Source: Dermatemys mawii
Taxonomy: Eukaryota; Chordata; Testudines; Dermatemydidae
Direction of reading: 5' to 3'
Assembly (NCBI GenBank): GCA_007922305.1
Contig: ML677335.1
Location: forward strand, 22,911,904 to 22,975,903
DNA length: 64,000 nucleotides
In this document: positions 24,331 through 36,300 of the stretch, one piece after another
How the letters are laid out: the number at the start of each line of letters is the position of its first letter
Numbering within the stretch: the first letter of the stretch is position 1
Position numbers and translations under genes: made by a program
Notes under the pieces: model-generated
What the model was told of the DNA's origin: nothing
The model's database searches: none
The model's input: the letters and a program-made list of their open reading frames with translations, nothing else

Positions 24331-27300
24331 CGCCTGGCTTCTGAAGGGGGGCAGCGTGTTCAGTTTCTCGGGCCCACTCAGAGGTCATGCAGCGAGGTTG
24401 TACCAGCCGAGATCTTGGCCAGACACAGAACTTGGACTGGTTTAGTGGCAATCTGGCTTTCGGGAAATCAGTTTTGTTGTATCTATGTACGCGCCTACGT
24501 TGCTTTAAAGCCGGATGTGTTGATGTAGCTTGCACCTGAAATAAACTGGGTTTAATTCAAGAGAAGTGTGTCTACGCATGAAGTCGCATGAGTATAAATT
24601 CGCAACTCTTGTTAAACCCCCAGTGCAACTTTGTGTGTAGCTCTGCCCTTAACAGAGTAAAACATATTGGACAAAGGCAGTCCTGTCCTGTTGCTACAGA
24701 GTTATTTCACGTTCTCATGAGGATTTGCAAACTACCATTCTTGTATATTTCACACAAGGCACAATCAAGCCTTGGACTCTTTGCCAGAGGATGTTGTGAA
24801 AGCTAAGACAATAACAGGGTTCAAAAAAGAACTAGATAAATTAATGGATGACAAGTCCACACATGGCTATTAGACAGGGTGTAAGCTGAGAATGGGCCAT
24901 GGGATGGGTCACTTGATGATTACCTGTCTGTTCATTCCCTCTGGGGCACTTGTCATTGGCCAAGAAGAGCCACACTGGGTCAGACCAAAGGGCCATGTAG
25001 CCCTGTTTGCAGGAATACTGGGCTACATGGCCCTTTGGTCTGACCCAATGTGGCTCTTCTTATGTTTTTAGATCCAGAAAAGGGAAGTCACTGAAACTTC
25101 TGGGGCTTGTTAAACATGTGAAAAATTAAGTCATGCTTTGTGAAACTACTGCCTTCAAAGCACTTCTAGTGGTGGGCTTGGTCAGTAAGGCAGGAACACC
25201 TATCAGAGAGAAAACATCCTGGGACCTCTTCCTCTTTCTCCAAGGCATTTGTTTCCAGAGTGTTTCCCCCTTAAATGTGTTTGCCCATCTAGACAATTAA
25301 CAGAGAGAAAACTGATCTTTTTCATCTGTTGTTCCCCTTTTGTTCCCCACACCATTATATATCAGTGAAACTGATCTCTTTGAAGATTGGTTCCTCTTTA
25401 TTTCAGACATATCTGTACATTCTTCATATTCTAGTTTCATTTGTTAAGTGTTGTGGGATAGTAAGCTGTCATTGGTGCTTGTTGTGTGTTTTTTGTGTAC
25501 TTAATTATTTAAAAGGTGTAGTTTTGCAATGTTCCCTTACTGTACGCTCTATCAATCTAACTGCTCTCTTGGGGCTGTGCTGCTATAAAAGTGAATTTTT
25601 CCTATGGCAGCAAACAAAAGGGTTTTTGTGTGGTGGCCTGAGGAGGATCAGATAAGATGCTATCCAGAGGAGATCAGCCCTGCTTGTAGTTTGAGGATTG
25701 GTACTGAAGAATGAGCATGTAGGTTGTTTACAAACCTGATCACTAGGAACTATGTCCTAAAATTCAAAATCCTGTCTTTCCAAAGACAGCTATTATTTCT
25801 TGAATTACAACAGAGTAACATTCAACTTATTTTCACATACTCATATATGTGACTCTGATCTTCTTAAGGCAATATATAAGGTAAATATAGTGGTTGGCAG
25901 ACTTGTTTGACATTAAAAGTGGGATGGTTGGTTTTACCTCCCCAAAGTTGCTGAGCAGAAGCATCCTTAAATGCAGGTTCTACAATGTTTTAGGAAGTGT
26001 GTTTCTGAGAGTGTGAAAATGTTCTGCAGAGTGTGGTACAGTGATTCCCTTGGGTCTATTGGGGATGGGGAACTATATGCAGAAAGCAAAGAGTTTAGAT
26101 GTATGTGTGTGCATGCAAAGGCACTTGCTACGCAAACTACTTACCTTTTAGTGAAGGTTGAAGGATTGTGGAAAAGGGATGTCTGAGAGACAGTGTTGAA
26201 TTTTCAAACACACCTAAATGACATGTACTTCTAAATCATTTAGGCGTTTTTGAAAATCCTATCAACTGCCAAAAATGCATTGCACAGTAGCTGTTCCCTC
26301 AGTACTAGTGTTCTGCTTGTACTGTATGTATACTAAAGTGTTTTGCAATAGCAGTGTCCTTGGTATGCATTTATGTACTAGATGCATGACCAAATGTCAC
26401 CTTAAACCAGGTTACCGTGTTCTTATTTTTTTAGCCCTGGGTCCTTTCAGGGTCAAATATATTGACTAATTATAGAAGGTGGAACAAAAGATGTTATGGT
26501 GGCTGATATCCTATTGTTGATTCTCTTCTCTCTCCCTCTCCTTCTCTTGTGATTTGGTAGTTGGATCTGCATAGCAGGGGAACGTGACTTGTGGTTTCTG
26601 TTTACTGTTAAAATTTCAGTGAAGTAATGTCTAGTATTGCCTATATAACCATTTATAGGATATGAGCAATTCCACATTATACTGAGGAAACTTTGCACTA
26701 GCCAGGGCTGACCAAAAGTCTGGCATGTGCAAGAGGTCACTTAACAGAAACAAACACATTTTTTCTTTTGTCAAAAGTGATGTAGCAAGTAACTTCACCG
26801 GTTAGGCTGTGTTTGAATCAGGATCTCTTGAAAAATTGCCAAGTGTATTACTTACAGATTGAAGAGAGTCAGACACATATGCCAAACTTGTATGTGGACT
26901 CTTCCACAGAACTTGTATTCTAACACCAGTATACTGTCATGCTATTTTTTGGGGGGGAATTTACATAACCACTTCACAATATGGCCATGGTGTAATAATC
27001 CTAGACTGGCGTGGTGTTCTAGAAGCCACATTGCGTGACTGAAGTCTGTTTTGATCTTAGTTCATATCTCTAAGGGTACGGCTATCATACCCACTGGATC
27101 GGCAGGTAGTGTTCGATGTATTGGGGATCGATTTATTGCGTCTTGAGGAGCAAACGAGATTTTGAAGTCCATAATCATGCTACAGTCAGAACAGATACAT
27201 GCTTCCTGCCACTCCCCCTTGCCGGCAATACAGAATTGTTTTCCATTCCCTCCCCAAACTCCTTCCATACATTCCTTGCAACTTTCCTGAACTTCTTGGT

Positions 27301-30300
27301 ATCCTGTTCACTCCACCTCTTCAGACAGCTTCCAAAGTGATAGCTGTGCATAAGTCCAAACGTGAGATCCTCCAGTACCCTGCACTGTTACTTCTCTTCC
27401 CACCCAGGCTTTTGTGTGTGTTAACTGGTGTTTGTTTTTATTAAACTCTCTGAATTTGTGTGCTACACGTAATGATTGCTGGTGATAGTAAAACATACAT
27501 GCAGTTGAATCATTTTCCTGCTACAAATCCCACTCAGGAATCATCAAAAGTTTTAGGCAAAGTAAGATAAATGAAATTAATGAAGCATGGAAGATTTCTG
27601 TCACATTACTGGTGCTCATTATGGAAATGTTGCCTCAAAGCCTCCCTGATTTGAATTGCTCTTCCCTCCCCCATTGCACCCCTCTAATAACCATGGTATA
27701 GGCTGCTCAAAATCAGCAGCAAGGGAACCTGCCTCAGTGCTCCACTCGTGGGGAACATTTTCACCCTTAGCCTCAAAAGATTATGGAGTGAGCAGCAGAC
27801 TACCATGAGCATGGTAATGTTTTCCTCATTTAGATCTAACCTGCCATCAAGGCAGTGACTTACTTTACTCTTCTCTTTGGGGGTAGAGTACAAGGGTCAA
27901 CTGGAGAGTGATCTGCTGTCTATTTGGCGGGTTCACTAGACTGGCTAAATTGAATGCCAGTGGATCGATCTCAGAGTGTCGATCTAGGCTTCAGTGTAGA
28001 CCTGCCCAGAGTCCCATTTTTAGAAGTAACTTGGGCTCTGTCCCGTAGGTGCTCTTGAAAACTTTACCTCTGAGAAATGTATGTTTTTGTAAATGCAGTT
28101 TATTTTCGCAAGCTATCATATACAACAATTTGTCTATTATTCAGAGTAAATGCTGTTGCTTTGCAATTGGAGTGTAATTCTTGTTTATCTGAGGGGGTCA
28201 ATATTTAGTCTCTTGTCAGCTTTTTAGCGGGGACAGCTGTAAGGTTTCCGGGGTTTGACTTTTGATCAAAATCTTTTGGTTTACTTGCGAAATCCTAGCC
28301 TTTACTTATCTTTTTCTTGCTCTTGGGTTCCCTTGGGCACTTCATATAATTACACATTCTTTTAGACTTGTTTAAAGTGGGCCCCTGTCTCACTTTTAAT
28401 GGTTTTGTTTTTCCTTTGTAAAGTGGAACTTAGAATTCTTCTGTTTTATTCTTAGTTACTGCTCTGTTTATTTTACCTCAATATATTTTTGTGCTTGACC
28501 TATAATAGGCCTTTGCATAGCCAGTCATCTTGATTTGCTGGGGTGGTTGGTATGTATGGATCTTATTTCAGTTTCTGTATCTTTAGTCTAGCATAGAATA
28601 TATCTGGCAGAGAAGTTTTCTTTCTAAATGATAGCTTTTATATTCATTTCAGGTAGTAGTTTTGGGAATAAATTTAATATTCACGTAAGTGAATAAATGT
28701 CGGTCATAAAATCTAAGGCCAGAAGAGACCAGCAGATCATCTAGGCTGATCTCCTGTATATCTCAGGCCACCAGTATCCCCCAGCACTCACATGCCAAAT
28801 CAGGGGCAGGCAAACTGTGTGGCCTGAGGGCCACATCTGGGTATAGAAATTGTACGACGGGCCACGAATGATCATGAAATTGGGAGCTGGGGTGTGGGGG
28901 GAGGGTGAGAACTCCAGCTGAGGGAGCAGGCTCTGGGGTGGGACTGGTAATGAGAGAGTTGAGGTACAGGAGGGTGCTCAGGATTGGGACCGGGGGTTCA
29001 GAGGGCAGGTGGGGGCTCGGGGATGAGGCAGGGGTTAGAGCACAGGTGGGGGCTCCAGAGTGCAGGCTCCGGATGGTGCTTACCTCAAGCAGCTCCTGGA
29101 CGCAGTGGTATGTTCCTCCTCCAGCTCCTACGTGGAAGTGCTGCGCTGGCCAGGTGGCTCTGTGTGCTGCCCCATCTGCAGGCATAGTCGCTGCAGTTCC
29201 CATTGGCTGTAGTTCCCAGTCAATTATGCATGCAGAGCCCCCTGGCTGCTCCTACACATAGGAGCTGGAGGCGGGGCATGCCACTGCTTCTGGGATCTGC
29301 GCAAAAAGCCTCTGACACCATTCCCTGGCAGGAGCTCGAGGGCCGGATTTAAAACATCTGATGGACCAGATACAGCCCACGGGCCACAGGTTGTCCACCC
29401 CTGTGCTAAACCCAACGATCAAGACCAAGGTATTACAGCCCACAGGAGACTAGACTGTTACATATCACAGGCAGAGAACAGGAGATACTGAGGAGCACCA
29501 TGGTCTGAGTCTCCAACAATGGCAGGGAAATGAGTGAGATACCCAGATAATTCTGGCAAGTGACTTGTACCAACATGCTGCAGAGGAAGATGAAATATTT
29601 CCTGAAGTCACTGTCAGTTTGACCTGGGGGAAATTCCTTCTCAACCCCACATATGGTGATCAGTTAGATCCTGAGAATGTGAGCAGGAACCAGCCAGCCA
29701 AGCACCTGAGGGAATGCTCAGTGTCACCTGAGAGCCCTGGCCCACCTCCTGAATGCCACAGCTGCACATGGAACAATCTTCTGATGCTTCAGAGGATTTT
29801 TTTTTTTTTAAAATCCCTCTGAGAATACATTGGTGGGAGCAGGAAAAATCCCTCCTGACTCCTGCTGGTGGCCAGCTGGAACCCTGAAGCATGAGTTTTA
29901 GGAACATAAACTGAAAGTGACCAGGTTGTTGAGCCATGCCGCCTACCATGTCCTGTCATACAGTTGCACTCCTAAATTTGTCCAGCTCTCTCTCAAAATG
30001 CATTAAGTTGTTTGTCCCCAATTTCTGTTGGGAGGCTGTGCAAGAATATCTATCCCCTGATGGTTAGAAACTATCTTCTGATTTCCAGAATGAATATATT
30101 CATGGCCAGTTTATATCCATTTGTTCTTGTGCCAGCATTCTCCATTAATATAATAGCTCATCATCCTCCCTGGTATTTCCTGCTGATATATTTATAAAGA
30201 GCAATCCTATACCCTCTCAGCCTTCTTTTTGCAAGACTAAACAAGCCAAGCTCTTCCAGCCTCCTCCATTCTCCTGATCATCCTAGCAGTTGTTCTCTCC

Positions 30301-33300
30301 ATCTGTTTGTTTAGATTCATGTTTCTTGCACACAGCATTCCAAGTGAGATATTACCAGTGCCTTGTATAATGTCATTAATACTTCTCTACCTTTATTGGA
30401 AATGCCATGCCAGATACATCCAAGGATTGCATTTTCCTTTTTCATAGCTGTGTCACATTAGTGGCTCATAGTAATCCTGATCGACCCACAACCAGTTCTC
30501 TATTCTCCTCTGTTGCTTCCAATTGATTAGCCCCCAGCTTGTAGGAAAAATTCTTAATTCAGTCCAAAGTGCATGTTCTTGTAGTTTGTACTATTGAATT
30601 TCATCCCATGTCTGTCACCCTAGTCTTCAAGGTTGTCCACATCTTCCTGTATGACGTTCCAATCGGTCTTTTATTGATGATGCCTCCCAGCTTAGTATAA
30701 TTAGCAAATTTTACTAGCACACTCCTACATTTTGTACCAAAGTCACTCATAAAAATATTGAATAAAATTAGTCCCAAGACAGATCCTTGAGGAACTCCAC
30801 TGGTAACCTCCCTCCAGACAGATAATTATCCTTTCAGCACAACCTATTGCCTTCTCCCCTTACACATCTTGTACCGATCCCATCTTCCCTAATTTAACTA
30901 TTAACTTCCCATGTGGCACCATGTCAAATGCTTGCCTGAAATCCAAGGATATTAATCTATTGCGTTTTCATTTGGGAAAACAACTGATTTTTTAGCTAAG
31001 AAAAAAATCAGAAATCCCCCTTTACCATTTACTTCTATGAATTTAATTATTCTTTCCTTCACAATGTGCTGTAAATATCTTAAATACAGGCGCAGTGTTA
31101 GCTATTCTCCAGTCATATGGCACACTGTTCATAGTTAGGTGACACCCAAGCATGAAGCGTGCATGCTTTTCCTATTAGAGTTGCTTCATTCCTGGGGAGC
31201 TGGAGCCTGACATACCAGTTTTACCTATAGCATGTAGCCCTAGAATAAGAGTAATACTTCTTCAGCAGACTAACAAATGTTTAACTATTAGTTTTTTTTA
31301 TATATGCGTAAGATATTGCTTACTTTCATTAAAGACCTTGGGTAGGCACAGGAATCCAGTTGTTACTTGGGTGTAATTCAGTGTAAGGTGTGCAACTCCC
31401 TTTAAAATAACAGATGGTCTTGAGCAATCATTATTCTAGATTTACACTGTTAAGTTCTTGCTGTCTGAGGCGGTGAGTCTGAAAACCTGGTTAGGTCACG
31501 TCTTCAGTAGCAACACTTCATTGGTATACTGTACTGGCAAAGCATTCCTACTATGGATGCTGCTTGTATCTTTTTCCAGCATAGCTTATTATACCAGGCC
31601 TCCCCAGGGCAAAATAAACCATACTGGCAAAACCGCAGTTTTGCTGGTTTAAATTGTGGCTAAACTCTAGGGGCTTTTGCTGGCACAGCTGGTCTGCTGC
31701 AAATTATACCACTGACCAACACAGGTGTGCTGAAAAACTTGTAATGGGCTTATTTTTTAGCTCTAAATAGAGGTGACCTAGCTAGTAAGGTCAATATCTA
31801 GGCCAATATATCTTTTAAATTCTTACTCTGAGTAGTCATATCAGATACAATGTCTGTCCAAATATCAAGGTTTGTTAAAGTGAGAAAATAAGAGGAATAT
31901 GATCAGCTTAAATTTTAATACTTAAACATAAGAAATGTCTAATCAGATAACATCTAAGCTCGAAAAATAAGTAAATATCAGAGCCGCAGTTCGTGAAATA
32001 ACTACATTGTCTTTAACATTGATCCAGTTCTGTTTGCTGCTGACATCCATTGGCAGCAGTAGATGTGTAAACAAGGCTGTACTACTTGAAAACTACACTC
32101 AGAGCATTTAAATTGGAGTTTGCAAGTTGGCAGGTGAGTAGCATTTTCATGCCTGTCACGTGTGAAGAATAAATCATAGTTCAAAGCAGGCTAGTTTGTA
32201 AATACTGTTTTAAAAAGTTTAAACTGTATAACCAAAACTATTTATTTCTACACTTGCTGTCTTTAATTTAACCCTGAGGAGCCCAGTGTCATTAAACTGA
32301 AAAATAATAGCACACCAGTCAAATATAGAATACACAAAGTCTTACATAAGGTATTACATATGGTAACATAATCAAGTTAGGGCTTAATGTTTAACAAACA
32401 CTGCTTCATACAACATTCATTAGGTAAAAATGAATGCAAGCTAAATAAAGTCTGTGTTAGCCATAATGTCTATTGGAGCATCAGAAAATATTATTCAGTT
32501 CCTATTTTTCAATGTTTTGAAGAAATATTATTCACTATTTTGAGATGATTGTAGGACCTATAAATGGGTGCTAAGATGAGATAACTTAAGTATTCTGTGC
32601 ATGCCAAGCCAGAAAATGTTTTCTGAATGCTGAAATTGTCATTCTAACTGTGTCTCCTTGGGCTGTTGCATACTTTGAGATGTGGGTATCTGTAAAATGC
32701 GCAATTTGGACTCTACAAATGGATCTAAACATACCATTAATGATGCAATGAGCACAAGATTTCTCTTCGTACTTAAAATAAATCTATACTTCCCTAAAAA
32801 GCTAGTCTTAGTCTTCAAACAATTTTATGTGATCCTACTGTGGGACTTCTGTTTCCTTAAGAGACCTTTATTTTTAGCTCTTCGTATAAGTGAATTTAAT
32901 GTTAGTAAATGCTGTCATTTTGATACTCAGGGAGACCTAGATTCTGGTTATTCAGTGTGGCGGCGCAGAACAAGGTTCTCCACATTATCACTTTGACGGA
33001 GTGTTAATCTGGTGCTCAGGGACCTACTGAAGTTTTAAACTTCATTGCCAGGAAAAAACTATGATGTCCAGTCGTGTTAGCTTTGTCTCAGATGTATGAT
33101 TTTCTTTTGATGGATTTTTACCGTGCTGTCTGAGTGTAATTCCTTTAGAGGTGGGAGATGGTAACAATTTTTAATATTAACGTTTGTGATGGCATGACTG
33201 CTACACCTGGAGCCAACCTACGAACTAATGGACTTAAAAAGGAGGATCATGAGGAAGTCTTCCCAATCTTTATTGATAAAAGTGCTTCAATTGCCCAGGC

Positions 33301-36300
33301 TTCTGAATGCATTTACATAAAAACCATGAATATTGCAGGTACTAATGATGTAAATAATGGAATGTTTTATCAGATATTTTGGATCATTCTTTCTGGAAGG
33401 CAGGAAATAAATGCTCTCTTGATGAATTTCTCCCTGAGGGAACTGTTTCAGTCAATTAGAAACATAAGAATGTATCCATTTGCTCATGAGTTTTGATTAA
33501 CTTGAAGTTTTTAAGGCATAAAATCATCACCAAAGCTGACTGACTTACACCCTCAAATATAAGGCCTCTTGTGTTGCTCCCACAATGCACACATCCGGGT
33601 AGAACAGGTTTTTTTTCCACAAGGTTCTGTAGTTATATAAAGATTGGTTTAAATTCTGTCCAGGTCACTAAGCTTATCCAGCCTGGCAAGTGGATGATGG
33701 AGGAGGAGAAACAAGGGTCGTTTGACTTCTGTAAAGCAAGAAATATATTCCCTTTAAGCACATATGGTCAGTAGTCCCAGTGTTGCTGTAGGAAGAAGCA
33801 GCAAGAAAATAAATGCAACCTGTCTGTGAACAAGGTTACAAGGGAGGGGATTTTTATCTCTAATTTAGGCAGAGGACTGTGATTTGAGGGTTTAATCAGT
33901 GCATCTCTGTGCTAGTGTCCTGAAAATAGCAAATGGTACAGTTGTATCTGAACTTTGACCCTCAGTAAAGTAGAACTTGACTTGTTGCTAAAGATATGAT
34001 TTAGTCCTGGAGGACGTAGCAGTCATGGATTCTGTGACTTTACCAGACCTTTGTGACTTCTTTGGCTGTCACCAACTGGACCTGGGGCTGGAGCTCTGCA
34101 CGTCCCCTCCCCTCTGGGGCTGGGGTCAGGTTCGTGTGCCCTCACTCTGTGGGTGGCTGTGGACCCTCTCCCACTCCTGCTGAGGCTGCTGGAGCAAGGG
34201 CTGTGCCCTGTCCCCCCCCCTCCCCCCGTGGGGGTGTGACTCCAGGTGTCATTCCTCCCCCCTCCCCCGGGGTTATTTTTGGTAAAATCACAGGTGAGGG
34301 CTCCTGTGAATTTTTGTCTATTGCCTGCGACCTGTCTGACCTTTACTAAAAATAACCATGACACAATCTTACCCTTAGTTATTGTGTAAAAGACAGAATG
34401 GAAGACAGAATCATTATTCCGGGCCTGTGCAAACCTGCCTTCTTGTATGGAAAGTGAGAAATGTGTAGGATTCACCAAGTGTTGCAGAGTTCAAAGAGTT
34501 AAATGGGCTGTGTGGGTCAAGTTATTTAGCTAGCTTTGCTGTTAAGAAACAGGATATAGAACTATGTTAAGGTTGAAAACTTCGTTGCTACACTGACATT
34601 CCAGTGCCCATTGGAATGAATTAGTGTGAACTCTTTCTTTTTTATACCGTTTGGTTTTATCCTATTAAACTCTAAAATTAGTGAGGTATTTTAATTTGCT
34701 GATTACTTTTGGGCAGGGAAGCTCAATATATTATCAGTTTACATGTTAAAAATGTTCAACGTATCATCCAAGAAGCTCAGAATTAATAAATAATGCTTGA
34801 AGTACTTATGCTGACTGAAGTGTGTGGGGGAGGTCCTGGGAGCCAGGACCTTCAGTTCTGTGCTGGGAGCTCAGCTGCCCCCCTGGACTCTTGGCTCCCT
34901 GCTCCTGGCGGGTGGGGGAGCAGCCATCCAGGTTTCTTGGCTCTCTGAGGGGAAGCCTTGGAGCAGCAGCCCAACTGGGAGTGGGGAGCTGGGTTCTAGC
35001 TGTCCAGCTTTCTGAACAATTTCATGGCTCCCTGCTATATTATCAATTTCACAGCTCCTGACTGTAGCCGTGAAATTGACAAGACGCTTTCTTTGGCTGT
35101 TGGCTAACACCGGGTCTATACAGACACTGCGTTACCTTAAGTACACCTACATAAGCCCTAGAATTCTCATGGAGGTGGAGTATTTATGTTGGTATAGTAG
35201 GGCACTTAAGGCTTGTCGACACTATAAAATTAGTTTGCAAACTGAAGACTTGAATCTGGGTCTCTCCATATCTGAGACGAGCACCCTAACCATGAGGGTC
35301 TTGGCTATTTTGCGGTGAGCGAATGTCTTTCATTTTAATTGCTATTGGGTCAGATAGTAAGATTTGCAGGTAATATATTGGAAAAAGTGTGTTCCCTAAT
35401 ACACACCTGTAGGCAGAACGCTGAAGTCATTGAGAAGTGCTCAAACAAAATTTTACTATTTACAGGTCAGAACAGCTCAAGAGTGTGCACCAAAAATGAT
35501 TCTCTCTCTCAATTTTTTTTTTTAGAAGACCTAACAAACTACATATTCTAGCACTGTCTTCTCCTATGCTAGTCAGAAACACAACTCATGATAGCTGACT
35601 GCCTGTCCTGCTTGTGGGAAGTATGTAGTAGAATTGTCAACCCCAGATGTTCTAAAACAGGGGTCGGCAACCTTTCAGAAGTAGTGTGGCGACTCTTCAT
35701 TTGTTCACTTTAATTTAAGGGTTCGTGTGCCAGTAATACGTTTTAACATTTTTAGAAGGTCTCTATAAGTATATATATTCTATAACTAAACTATTTGTTG
35801 TATATAATGTAAACAAGGTTTTCAAAATGTTTAAGAAACCTCATTTAAAATTAAATTAAAATGCTGATCTTGCGCTGCTGGCCCACTCAGCCTGCTGCCG
35901 GTCTGGGCTCCTGGCCCTGCCCACACAGAGTGGGTACCTACCGTCTCCCTGGTTCTTGCTCATTCTCTTTGTGTCTCAGTGCACTGAGCTGACGGTGGGG
36001 GTGCTCTCAGCACAGGGCTGGGGGTGAATAACCAGGCTGGGGGTTGGGTTGCAGGATCTGGCCAGGAGCTAGAATGAGAGAGGGGGCTCAGGGTTGGGGC
36101 AGGAGGTTTGGATGTGGAGCACTTACCTGGGGCAGCTCCCAGTTGGTGCGAGGGGTGCAGGTGGGGGGTGGGGGTGCAGGAGCTCCTGTTTGGTGCTCGG
36201 GGTGGGGATGTGGGGGGGTGCAAGAGTCAGGGCATAGGGTGTGGGTGGGCTGGGTGTGTGTGTGGGGGTGCAGGAGTCAGGATGGCACCTGAGGGGGTGT

